This document shows positions 45,144-58,754 of a stretch of 64,000 nucleotides of DNA, piece after piece. Origin of the DNA: Phanerochaete sordida (taxonomy: Eukaryota; Basidiomycota; Agaricomycetes; Polyporales; Phanerochaetaceae); NCBI GenBank assembly GCA_019973155.2, contig BPQB01000041.1:186001-250000 (forward strand). The letters run 5' to 3'. A program made the translations under genes and the position numbers. Within the stretch, counting starts at the first letter, position 1; the number at the start of each line of letters is the position of its first letter. The notes beneath the pieces were generated by a model. That model did no database searches, was not told where the DNA came from, and saw only the letters and a program-made list of their open reading frames with translations.

Positions 45144-47388
45144 ATGAGCGGGATACCCATGCGGCCGTACCGTGACAACCCTGCCGTGACGGCATCTACC
45201 CCAGACTTGCAGGACTACTACGATTCCGATCTGCCTGTGAGATATTCTTAAACTCCTACCTTGAGGTCGTCCTGGTGACACTTACCACTTCCTCCTCCTT
45301 GTTTGCTATCCCCCGGCCCTCCAACTTGCTCGACGCGTCGTGCAGGCCCCCCACGCCCTGTCTGGCATCGACGATCCCTACGCTTCAAGTTCCTACCTGC
45401 ACCCCGCCCCCGACACCCGCGGCAACTACGTTACTGCCTCTTCCTCCACCCCCAACCTCAACATGGCCGACACGAAAGGATTCAGCAACATGGACACCGG
45501 CGCGGGCTACTCAGGCAACAACAGCCAGTGGCTTGAGAAGCAGCAGAAAGGCAGTCGCAAGTCCAAGTGGATCGTGCGTGACCCTGTTGCCGAGACATCC
45601 GTCGCCTCACTAAACGCGTCGCCTGCAGCTTATCCTCTCGCTCGTTGGCCTAGCTGGCCTCGTCGCAGCTGGTGTTGCCATTGGCGTCGTCGTCTCGCAC
45701 AACCACAAGTCGTCGAGCACGAGCAGCAGCAGCACCGCGGGCAAGACCAGTGCAACCGGTGCGGTCAACCAGACGAACCCGAATGACCCCTCGACGTTCG
45801 TCTCGGATCCCAACTTGAAACACTCCTTCTGGGGCCTTGCCTACACGCCTGCTGGCTCCCAGCTTCCTGACTGCGGAAACTCACTGGGTTAGTGATCGGT
45901 CACACACTGCTTTTGTATCCCGCCTCTAACCACACACTACAGAGGATGTTATCGAAGATATTCAGGTGAGCTCCTCAGAACCAGCTTTGCGCTCTTTCGC
46001 GTGCCAGAGGAGGCGCCTCGAAGACGAACACTGGTTGTTGGTACCTGGGCATCAGGGCGACGTATTCTATTTTTGACGCGTCGGTGGGTCCATCACGATG
46101 CTGGAGATGCCTGACATAGGCCCAGAACGCGCTCCTTTTGAGGGCGCATTCTTGTCGACGCGTCGTCATTATTGCGCTTTCATCCGAACTTCTCTTCGAC
46201 CTCATTGCGCACTTGACTCAATGCTGACCACTCCCTACACAGCTCATCTCTCAGCTGACTTCGGTAAGTCCCTGGAGCATCTATTCGAAGCTTTTTCACT
46301 GAAATCGGCGCAGCGCATTCGTTTGTACGGTGCAGACTGCAACCAGTCCGCCCTCGTCTTGGAGGCCATCAAGCAAACAAAGGTCGACCTCGGTGTCTAC
46401 CTCGGTATCTACAACGTCCCAACGGACGACGGCGCTTCCTATGTGCGTCAACGCGACGTTATCAAGGATGCTATTCAGACCTACGGTACCGACCACATCC
46501 TCGGCGTCACCGTTGGTAACGAGTTCATCTTGAAGTGAGCCGTCCCTTATTCTCGCGTCGATCACTTATTTACTATGACTCGCAGCTATCTTACCAACAA
46601 CGGTGGTGGTGATCTGCCAAACGGTCCCGTTGGTGAAGCCGGTGCTGCCGCCCTCATTCCCAACATCACCGACACCAGGAACATGCTCCAGGGAATGAAC
46701 CTGCCCAAGACCATTCCTGTCGGTACTGCTGACGCGGGCAGCTTCTTCAACAACGATGTGCTCCAGCAAGTTGATTACGGCGTACGTACACAGCCCCTCC
46801 TTGCTGTATATTCATGCTGACATGTGATACAGATGTCCAACGTCCACCCCTGGTTCGCCAACGTCTCCATTGACCAGGCCGCCGGCTGGACGTACGAGTT
46901 CTTCCAGGAGCAAAACGTGCAGGTCGCACAGAGCTTGCCCAACAAGCCCACGATGTACATTGCCGAGACCGGCTGGCCATCCAAGTCCAGTGACGCTGGC
47001 AATGCGAGCAACGGCCCGTCTCTTGCATCGGTCGACAACCTGCAGAAGTTCCTGGACACCTTCGTGTGCGCTTCGAACACCAACGGCACTGGCTACTTCT
47101 ACTTCGAGGTAAGCTATTTTCAGAACCCGGTGCAGCGGTAGACTGACGATCCGTTTGCTCCACAGTTCTTCGATGAGGAGTGGAAGGTTAGATTAGCCCT
47201 AGCAGAAGTATTGCATGCCATGGCTAACCTCTGGTTCTACAGGACCAGCAATTCGGTGGAGTCGAAGGCTGGTGGGGTCTGTTCAACGCAGAGTACGTCC
47301 CGGAATACGTCCCGGCCGGCTTATCGCTAATGTTTCCTCTAGCAAAACCCTCAAGAACATCACGATTCCTGACTGCCACATCGACTAA
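45144..47388 (+). CDS. Membrane-anchored GH17 beta-1,3-glucanase, eleven exons
   Basis: GH17 enzymes hydrolyse or remodel beta-1,3-glucan of the cell wall. Exons are 45144-45236, 45346-45573, 45629-45887, 45943-45965, 46243-46263, 46314-46534, 46586-46781, 46833-47108, 47166-47186, 47243-47292 and 47343-47388 (477 residues). A cytosolic Ser/Tyr-rich N-terminus ends in a basic KGSRKSKWI. One membrane segment follows (LILSLVGLAGLVAAGVAIGV), then a Ser/Thr linker, giving a type II topology. The catalytic domain starts SFWGLAYTP. The proton donor is in TVGNEFIL (Glu codon 46521-46523) and the nucleophile in IAETGWPS (46965-46967). The C-terminus is FGGVEGWWGLFN. Three exons are 21-23 nt, and the intron 45966-46242 is unusually long (277 bp). 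Confidence 0.9.
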
Positions 47389-48672
47389 ACGGATCTTGGA
47401 CTCACTACGGACACCGTTTCCTATGCTCGTCAACTGCGGAAACATACTGTACTCTCTGACACTTCCTTGCGGACGCCTCTTTGACAGACTCTCGCCGCAG
47501 GCCCACGATGGGTGTAGCTACCACTTTGGACACCGCTCCCACACCCCCACGCTCCTTCCACATACCATTCCTTTTATTGAGAGCTCGTATGGACGGTTTT
47601 ATGTTGCATCGCTAGTCGCTCTATTTCAGTCTTTTCTTCGGCCTTGTTTTATGGATATGACATATTGTTTGGCTGTACATCTAGGGCACAGCGAGCAGCG
47701 TTGTGCGGCGAACGCCTGTGCCTGTACATGACCTGCAGCTGGCATGTGCCTCTCGGTGCTTCGGGTATTCTCCTGGGTCGTCGGTTCTGCCGTGGTCTGC
47801 TGACTTGCCAGCTGCGTCGCTTTAGCACCCGCTCGGTACCGATGCACACCTGATGCTGATCCTCGACGACTACGTTTCGTCAGGATCTACATACTGGTGG
47901 TTGCGAGGTGAGTTTTTGCTACATCTTTCGCAGCCATCTTTGCTGATTTATTGGTAGCAGGCGAGTTCGCGTCGCATGGCGATGTTCTCACGGGTTTCGT
48001 CACGGTTCGCCCGCGTCAATCGCTGTCCGTCTCTTCAGGTTGCTCTCCCTTCAAGTTCCGGTGTGTACTCATAACATCTAGTGTTCAATTGCTGTTATTT
48101 TTAGATGACATTGAGCAATGTCTTGGCAGTCCAGGCCTCTCAGCCGTCCGAGGTGATTTTGACCGCTCGAAGACCTCGCGGTCAAAATCGCGTGCAGACC
48201 CGAACATTTTCCTGAATACTTACCTCCGCACTAGGACATCCGCAGCCGAGAAACGGCCGTACAACGTCGCAAAACAAGGTGTGCAATGCCCCGCACTCGA
48301 CGTGTTGCAGCGAGAAAGACCCAGGACGCACGCGGTCACTCGACGTCGCGCAGGCTCCCTGCACAAACGCGGGGAGGCGCTGCGGAAGCATTCGCTCTCG
48401 GAGGCTTTCGCGCGTGGCACGGGGGTCTGCGAGGCGCCGTGCTGCCCATCACCCCGGACGCCTCGCAGTCTTGGCAAGAAGCTCGACGCCAGGATCCAGC
48501 AGAGGCGCGACGGGGCACGCTCACGTGTCGAGCACCCACCTGCCGAGCATTTCAGCGACTTTACTCCCAGGCGTGCCTCGCTGCCCGGCGCGGCGAGTAC
48601 AAAATGCACGAGGCGCGGCGACGGTGGACCTCAACGTAGCTTTCTGCTTGCCTCGAAGAACCGACGTCGACA
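47389..48672. other. Intergenic upstream of the first xylanase, with one hairpin
   Basis: Contains the 12-bp perfect inverted repeat at 48155-48189 and the presumed xylanase promoter. No TATA box is obvious. Frames on both strands are unsupported. Confidence 0.4.
48155..48189. repeat. Perfect 12-bp inverted repeat with 11-nt loop
   Basis: Arm GATTTTGACCGC (48155-48166) is the exact reverse complement of 48178-48189. It lies about 0.5 kb upstream of the xylanase start. It could be a hairpin, a dimeric regulator site, or the tip of a small repeat element. Confidence 0.8.
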
Positions 48673-50190
<1,518 letters not shown>

Positions 50191-51097
50191 ATGGTGTCCA
50201 CGGGGCCTTTGGAGTATACTCCGTTCAAAATCGCGTACTTTTCTTGTTTATTCTTGCGTTTCGGGTTACTACATGCCGGGGGAAAGTCAATGCGAGCTGT
50301 ACACTCTTCTGGTGGTGCCTGCGGTGTGAATGGCGACGTCTCCAAATCAGAATGAATTAGAGTCGCCAGACATTTTGATCAACCAGGTTTCGCAATTCCG
50401 TGATCATCATGGCACCGAACTTGTCTTGCTCCATGGCTTTTTAACGGAATCGTCGTTCTCATTTACCAGTGAACCAGAGTGACTGTCGACAAGATCCGTC
50501 GCGGGCGCGGCGGATGCTGCAAGTTTGCAATAAGCGCGCGAACTGCACAGTTTGTTCCGTACCGCCACCATGGCCCGCAACCATCGACTCTCGAGTACCA
50601 AACCAGACCTCAGTGCCGTGAAGGTGATCGAGGACATGATTCACAAGATAGCCCATGCTGCTGGTTGACCCACGGCAAGACATTCCAAATAACAAACTGG
50701 CTTTAACCCATCGTACCCGGATTGAAGATCATGTTGTTATACATGCGGTATGTGCCTTCAGCTTGACTGTCATCGTTTCTTACGTTCACTACAGTCAAAA
50801 ACAGTGGCGCATGCGACGACATTCTTCTATCCGACAGCTCGCACGTACCCTGCGCTCGCATGCAGCAGGTTCGTGCACCCGTGGCCGCGAGCTGGACCGA
50901 CGTTTCTCCTGCGGTTCCAGTCCGGCTACGAACAAGCTTTACATATCGGCTTGTGACCGGCATGTGCGCTCATGCGCTCGCATGCTCGGCATTTTGAGGT
51001 TGGTGCTCCCGAGGATTATAGTCGTCTAGGGTATTTAAGCGAAGGCTTACGGCCAGTCGTCTCCAGAACAGCTACAGCCAGCAAATTCACCACGACG
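50191..51097. other. Intergenic between the tandem xylanases
   Basis: 3' flank of copy 1 and promoter of copy 2. A TATTTAA box is annotated at 51032-51038. No extra gene is seen. Confidence 0.5.
51032..51038 (+). promoter_or_regulatory. TATA-like box of xylanase copy 2
   Basis: TATTTAA lies 60-66 bases before the ATG at 51098, in an otherwise GC-balanced context. Confidence 0.55.
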
Positions 51098-52563
<1,466 letters not shown>

Positions 52564-52849
52564 ACGCATGTTCTCGCAGACGTGCTCGGACAAAATTGAG
52601 TAGTAGCTGCGCAGCTTTGCAGCATGGGCACGCGCGAAAGATGCGAAATAATTAGGGCTATCCTAGCTTTAGTTGGAAGCACACAATCAGTTTTCAGAAT
52701 TTTACTGAATGCAGAGATGCAGATGACATACTTCATTGAGATATCCGCACTGCGCGACGATCTTCACACATCGTATGGGTTGTGGCTTCATGGCACCTGC
52801 ATAGAGCTCTCGTTAATTCAAATGCGTGACGGCGATTAGGGTAAGATGG

Positions 52850-54217
52850 TTACCAATAGACACGAAGCTGTACGCTCTGCCGAGCACGCTCGGACATCCA
52901 GCCCCTCGCCACGTTCTCCACGACACGTAAGATCTCCGCCATCTGTGCTTGCGAGACCGCGAGCGACGGCCTGTCGAGCTCGAGCTCGAGCACCACGTTA
53001 GCGTACGCGTCGAGCACCGCGTCGAGTAGCGGCCAGTCCAGCGTGCGAAGCGCAAGGCCATAACGAATGCTGCTATCCTCTAGGCGACGCCCTTCGAGTG
53101 TGAATCGTAGGATGAGCACCTGCACGCTCCGGATCGGGCATGCTGCGACGCTGCGGAGGCTCTCCCACGTCGGGTTCATCAAGCCCCTCGGGGTCGATTC
53201 GACGATGATTAGCCCCGCGATCGTCAGCGCGCGCAGACGCGGTAAAGCGCTTGCGAGGTCCTCCTGCAGGATCTGCGCGGAGTGCGACCCGTTGAGCGAT
53301 AGCGTGCGAAGGTTGGGGAGTGCTTGCAGCAGCGCTGCCAAGCCGCGCAGGGACGTGCTGTCGACGAGGTGGTTCGCGGCTATGCTCGACAGTGACGCCG
53401 GGCTCGCCGTCGCCGCCACGATTTTGAGGAACTGTACAAATGCCAGCGACGAGGCGACGTCGACCCGGAAGGAATGAATTTCTGGTCGGATACGCGAGTC
53501 TGGAAAGGGGGTGGGGTGATAATGAGGGTTTTGCTCCATGACGTCTGTTAGCTGTAGCAGCGAGATGCGGCTAAACAGTCGGAGGAAGTCTGCAAGAGAA
53601 GACAGTCGGCCATCAGGTGCCAACGAAGGCGCAGGGTATTCAAGTGTGAGTCTGTCGAGTGCGCGTCTTCCTGTGCCGACAGGTGCAGCGTACGGAGCGT
53701 CGTGCACAAAATGGGGAGAATAGAGCGTGAGCCAGCGAAGGCGCGGTAGGCTGTCCATGACAGCCGCAATTCTTGACAGGGTGGCTTTGCGATGAAAGTG
53801 TTTTGTGTGTCCGATACCCCGGTCGCGCTGTTCCACGACCGCCCACTGGAAGTAGATGTGTAGGGTCCGAACATACTCCATGATACGGGGAGAGCTGGCG
53901 ATTAAGTCGAGAAGCATTTCCCAAAAGTTCGAGCGGGCTAGGAAAGCGCATTTGCAGCGAACGGTGGCTCGCCCGCCCGTCCCGTACGCGTGAGGACAAG
54001 GTGGCCACGAGAACCGTTCAAACAGATGAAGGGAGCTTGCGGGTAGCCATGCTCGACATACAAGCGAACATCGTCTCAGAGTGACATTGTCGTCGTGTAG
54101 GAAGTCTATGATATAGTCCACGAGTTCGGATGGGACTATCTGGTCCAAGTTGTGGGTGCCGAGTTGCTGCATACCGTTAAGTTGAGCAGTCGTGTTCGTC
54201 GCTGGCGCCAGTGTCAT
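52850..54217 (-). CDS. F-box protein, paralog of the 36697 gene
   Basis: A single-exon frame of 455 residues starts at 54217. The F-box is VPSELVDYIIDFLHDDNVTL, then CSLVCRAWLPASSLHLFERF, followed by WPPCPHAYGTGG. The rest aligns end to end with the 36697-38126 protein, including FSRISLLQLTDVM, ALPNLRTLSLNG and the terminal LRVYW. It differs by a longer N-terminus (MTLAPATNTTAQLNG) and local indels. A donor-like GTAACC follows the final TG, so a short extra exon is conceivable, but the conservative stop at 52850 is used. It is divergent from the third F-box gene at 54889 and directly downstream of the xylanases. Presumed role: Skp1-binding substrate receptor. Confidence 0.88.
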   Translation of the reverse strand: MTLAPATNTTAQLNGMQQLGTHNLDQIVPSELVDYIIDFLHDDNVTLRRCSLVCRAWLPASSLHLFERFSWPPCPHAYGTGGRATVRCKCAFLARSNFWEMLLDLIASSPRIMEYVRTLHIYFQWAVVEQRDRGIGHTKHFHRKATLSRIAAVMDSLPRLRWLTLYSPHFVHDAPYAAPVGTGRRALDRLTLEYPAPSLAPDGRLSSLADFLRLFSRISLLQLTDVMEQNPHYHPTPFPDSRIRPEIHSFRVDVASSLAFVQFLKIVAATASPASLSSIAANHLVDSTSLRGLAALLQALPNLRTLSLNGSHSAQILQEDLASALPRLRALTIAGLIIVESTPRGLMNPTWESLRSVAACPIRSVQVLILRFTLEGRRLEDSSIRYGLALRTLDWPLLDAVLDAYANVVLELELDRPSLAVSQAQMAEILRVVENVARGWMSERARQSVQLRVYW

Positions 54218-54888
54218 CAGTACGATTGTTCTATGATAAAGACAATCAGCTGCAGTATCACTATTGGCAGCCAGCTGGAGACACCTTTCGAGTGACGGTA
54301 GTGGTGGTATTGCAGAGGTTGGGTATACCAGCGTCTATCCTGGAAATTTGCTAACGCGCAGATGGCAGCAGCGGGAGATTTAGCTACCTAGCCTGTACCT
54401 AGCCCAGCTTTGTCTGTCACGGACACCATTTTCTGGATTGTGTACATCTCAGTCTGCACAGGCCGTAGATACTCATACTCATGCACAGTATGGCACTACT
54501 TTGTTGAAACTCAGATAGTACTTGTTGCAGGACATCTGGGATGACCGGGCTGATGGAAATCAGATACTGGTGCAGTGCGAAATCATTGGGCGTATTGAGC
54601 GGCGCCAACAGTCTGAACAACCGTCGAGTGCGTCTCATTTACCAAACCCTAAGCCCTTCAGTCCGCTATTCCTAAGCCTTCTAGCCTTACAAACACCTTC
54701 ACTACTAAGCCTTCCCTCCCATCACGTTGGCCGCCTAACACCTGCGCACCCGAATTCTGGATCGCGTAAGAGAGGTGAGCACTGATTGAGCCAAGTCAGA
54801 CACTGCTTTAATCGCCAACATAACCTTTTCTCCGGCAGTAGATCGGATTTATTACTATCGACCGCAATAGGGTGGCGCAGACAACGCG
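54218..54888. promoter_or_regulatory. Shared upstream region of two divergent F-box genes
   Basis: About 670 bp between starts at 54217 (minus) and 54889 (plus). It contains pyrimidine-rich tracts near 54640-54740. No TATA box or operator is recognised; promoter function is inferred from position. Confidence 0.4.
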
Positions 54889-56393
54889 ATGACAGTCCCC
54901 GCACTTCCATCCGAGCTCACCGACGACATCATCGGCTACCTGCATGAAGATAAGCAGAGTCTCCGCAGCTGCTCGCTCGTCAATCGATCCTGGATGCCTG
55001 CTAGCTCTGCTCATCTCTTCCGGCGCATGCGATGGCCGCCATGTCAGCACGCGTTGGACCAGAATCGACGCAGCTGGGAGACGCTGTTAACGTGTCGATG
55101 CGAGCTCGTGAAGAATCCAGAAAGTCTGAAAGACTTCATTAGTTTCATTCAGAGTACAACTCGGGCCCGCACATACGCCCAAGAGCTCCATATCTGTTTC
55201 TCCTGGTTTGGAATGCCCCAGCAAGTGCCGCGGGGCGAAGGTCACGGCGAGGACGATGTCTACGATCCCAGCTCATTTTTCAAGATCCGATCTCTTGGGT
55301 CTGGACGATACGTCCGACCATTGAATGAGGCAAAGACAACCCCAGAGGACCTTATCCGCACGGTGGATGGTCTCCCCTCTCTCCGATGCCTCATTCTTCA
55401 CGGAGAACCATTTAACAACCTTACGGAAGTATCGCATCACTCCAGTGTGCCGATGCGAGAGCTGGACAAGCTGTCGTTCTCGGGTCTGGGGCACCATATG
55501 AGCCCCGAGCTACTCTCTGCCTTCCTGCAGCACTTCCGGCGTATTCGCACCTTGGCTTGGAGCGAGCCCGGCTGGCCGAGGCCGTCTCACTCACAAATCC
55601 CATGTACACCGAAGGCAACGCCGTCAGTCGATACCCTTGAGTTGGGCTCGCATGTGACCCGCTCGCCGTGTTGGCTGCGTACGCTCCCGCCCATGCTAGC
55701 CCTCGGCTCGACACAAGAACTGAACATCTTGGACGAGACTGGGAGTATATTTATTGGTGGGACGCTCAACGACAACGACATGCATGCCCTCATCCGCTCC
55801 TGCACCAACCTGGCGACGCTTTCGTGCACCACCATGACGCGCCCCATGATCGCGGCGTACCCTTTCCCGTCCCCAAAACCCCGCCACCTGCGCCTGCGCA
55901 CGCGCTGCTACTTCGGTTCCTGGAGATCCGATTGGGCCAGCTGCCTAGACATCGTGGAGATGATGCACACTCCTCTCACCGCCTCGGTCAACACACTCAC
56001 CATCGACTTCATGATGGAAGAGACGGGCCTCCCTGAGTTCTACAGCACCGAGAGCTCGGAAGCGCAATTCAGGAAAGTCTTCACATCCCTTGGCTGGGAA
56101 CGCCTGGACTGTCTTCCGCCGAACATCTCCACGCTCTACTTGAGCTTCAACTTACGCCTCGCGAGGCCAGTGGGAGACGGGCACCGCCGGCGGATGATGG
56201 CGGAGGACCTGGTGTTGGGTCTAATCTCGCCCCAAGTCCGCGAGATCATACAGACCCCTCTGCAAATTCAGGTCTATAGTAGCTCTGTAAGTCATAGCTG
56301 CTTCTCGAAAAGACAGCGGAGCTTACCAACGATGCTACGTTGCAGGAATCCGGCTCTGCAGGCGCCGCGGCTGTCAAAGAGGTCAGCTCCTAG
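54889..56393 (+). CDS. F-box protein, divergent member of the same family
   Basis: The F-box is at the very N-terminus: LPSELTDDIIGYLHEDKQSL, then CSLVNRSWMPASSAHLFRRM, then WPPCQHALDQ. It shares the family's WPPC hallmark with the two paralogs but is otherwise diverged. The main exon 54889-56286 is followed by intron 56287-56345 (GTAAGT donor, TTGCAG acceptor) and a last exon to 56393 that ends SESGSAGAAAVKEVSS, a plausible natural C-terminus (481 residues). Reading through instead would run to 56478 in less protein-like sequence. The C-terminal half has repeating LxxL spacing. It converges with the RhoGAP gene. Confidence 0.82.
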
Positions 56394-56836
56394 CACGATG
56401 TTCTTGGGCACTGCGGTCCCTCGTGAACATGGGAAAGTCCGTGAAATTATGACAGACGTGCTAATGCGTACACCATGAGTAGTCATTGCTCGTAACAATT
56501 CGTTCAGGTTCCATAGGTAGTTAGAATACTTTGTCCGTGTGAATGGAAAACAAGACAGTGGAAGGGCGACGAAGGGGGGGAGAAAAGCGGACAACAACGG
56601 GGGGAAAGTATCGCAGGTTACAGGTATTATAAAGCACATCCTCGGGAGCCGGAGAAGAGCTCGCATCTAAATGCGCGGGAGGATTGATACGATGACGACA
56701 ACGATCGATGTGAGCAGGAAGGCGAAGCAGTTGAAGGGTATAAGGTACGCCGGGGGAAGAAGAAAAGCGAAGCGCTCCAAGACGTCTAGGGTTACAATAA
56801 GAAAGGGAAGGAGGAGAGGCGAGCAAGCCGCCATAG

Positions 56837-58754
56837 TCACCCGGCACCAGGCCGCGACTGGGGCTGCGTAGACGTCCGTCTGTGCTTCTTGAGCACCTTG
56901 GGATGGGAGTCATCGTCCGAGGGCGGCGCGTTCGCCGGCGGCGCACGGTTGCGCGCCGTCCGCGACGGCATCGTCCGGCTCCGGGACACAGTGACGACGC
57001 TCTCGCCGCGCGACGGCGGCGTCGTCGACTCGTACACTGGCGCCAGGTTATCCGCGTCGCGTGGGCGTCCGCCGGACGTCGCTTCTGTCGCCGCAGGGTT
57101 CGTGCTCAGTTGTCCGTCTACGCTTGTGGAGCACCTGACGCTTCCGGGAAACGGACTCACCGCCTGGCCGCTCCGACGTCGTACGCCTCCGCGTTACCCG
57201 CCCAGTTTGGCCTGAGGACCATGATGGGTCGTCGGGGTCCGTGATCATCATGTCGACGGGCTCGACACCTGGCGGCGGCGCGACTCGCCTCGAGCTTCCG
57301 CTACCCGGCGGGGATATGTCCAGCATGAACCAGTCCTGGTGTTCTATCAGGAACTCCAAGACATCCTGGCTGAGTGGGTGCTCCGGCGGAGACAGTTCAT
57401 GCGACGGATGGGAAAGCAGGGCGGGTCGGAAGATCACCGCGAGATCTGCAGCCGCGTCAGTATGGGGAAACCCCATTATGACGTACAGTGAACGCACTTT
57501 TTGCTGTCATGAGGTTTTTGTCGGCTTTTCGCGCGAAGACGGACAAGAGATCTAGCACGTATAGGAGCAGAAATCTGTTGTCGTCCGGCAGCATGCGTAT
57601 GAGTCTTTTGTAGCGTTGGATGACTTCGTCACGGTTGAACGGCTTCTTTGCTAGCACGCTAGACAGGTCAATGGTGAATACTAGTGAGAAAGCACGCTAC
57701 ACACCTAACGCATCCCGAAACTATCGGATGTGAGTTAAGATTCACAAGGTTCGAAGTAGCGCTGAGACTTACTGGGTGGTACAGGTCGTGTGGTATTACT
57801 GGCTCCTGTCACAAAATGAGCATGGGTTGGACTTGATATTGTACTTGGTACGTACTGGCATCTGCGTAAGATACCGCCGGAATACGCTTGCAACATCATG
57901 GGGCGTGTACTGTTCATTTTTCCAGTCGAGGTCTTTGCCATACTGCACAGCCCGTGTCAGTGGCGAGTCACAGACTCTAGGCGGTTACGCACTCTTGGAG
58001 GTGTTTCGAACGCCGCCTGCAGGTCTCGCATGCGCTTGTTCGACCCGCTCACCCGGAACGTTCCCGCAAGCTCGGTCGCTAGAAGCAGTGGGGCGTGGTC
58101 ATGGGATTGTCTGGCGCAGCACAATGAAAACCCTATTGCGCACCATTCTCCTTCAAGTATAGCCCGCTGGGCGGAGGTTAGCACGGTGTGCAGGGGGGAC
58201 GAGCGGGCAGGGGGCGTACCATTTCGCTACCACCACTGGAATCTGTCCCCATACATAGAGTTCTCCTCCTGTCCCTGCAGTCGAGATCTGCACGCTCGCC
58301 CGCTTGAGGCTCTCGCGCAGCGGTCTCCCAAAGATGACGCTCGGCGGATGTGAGTCTGCAGCAGGTGGGGTCAGCATGCGGACAGCCCTTGGGGTCGGTC
58401 TGGGACGGGCTGCTCACCCTTCTTGACGTCCGCCTCCCGCTTCGTGCGTTGCGCAAAGGCGAAGTGGTTCCACCAGGTCTTGAGACTGGCCCGTGTGGGC
58501 GGGATCTGGGGCTGGGTGTTGTTGACGGTCGCGGTGGTCATGAGTCCGTGCGTGCTGGGTCCTGGCGGGGGCGCGCCGGTGGGGCTGGGACTTTGAGGAT
58601 CGTGGGGCCTGCTGATCTCGGTGTGAGCCGAGGATGTTATGTCCTGAGGCTCAACGCCAACGGTGTTCGCACGGGGACGAGGGGCGCGATCGCGGGTCTT
58701 GCCTCGTTTGCTGTTCGTTCTGCGGTGGCCGAAGGGTTGGAGGTGCTTCCACAT
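56837..58754 (-). CDS. Rho GTPase-activating protein (RhoGAP domain), ten exons
   Basis: RhoGAPs switch off Rho GTPases and so control polarity and wall synthesis. Exons are 58754-58418, 58355-58220, 58166-58144, 58078-57993, 57942-57856, 57805-57773, 57720-57710, 57658-57498, 57445-57161 and 57117-56837 (479 residues). A disordered basic N-terminus contains SLKTWWNHFAFAQRTKREAD. The GAP domain runs from VIFGRPLRESLKRASVQIST through IPVVVAKCGLYLKENATELA, the arginine finger in GTFRVSGSNKRMRDL (Arg codon 58053-58055), FRRYLTQMPEPVIPHDLYH and LMTAKNLAVIFRPALLSHPS. The tail is Arg/Ser/Pro-rich, ending LKKHRRTSTQPQS. Exon 7 is only 11 nt and exon 3 only 23 nt. The donor of exon 7 and the 43-bp last intron are the least secure junctions. 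The layout resembles fungal Sac7/Rgd-like GAPs. Confidence 0.9.

Noticed and set aside
54218..54888. Possible small gene between the divergent F-box genes
   Set aside because: No frame has a motif, and the pyrimidine-rich sequence fits promoter and leader.
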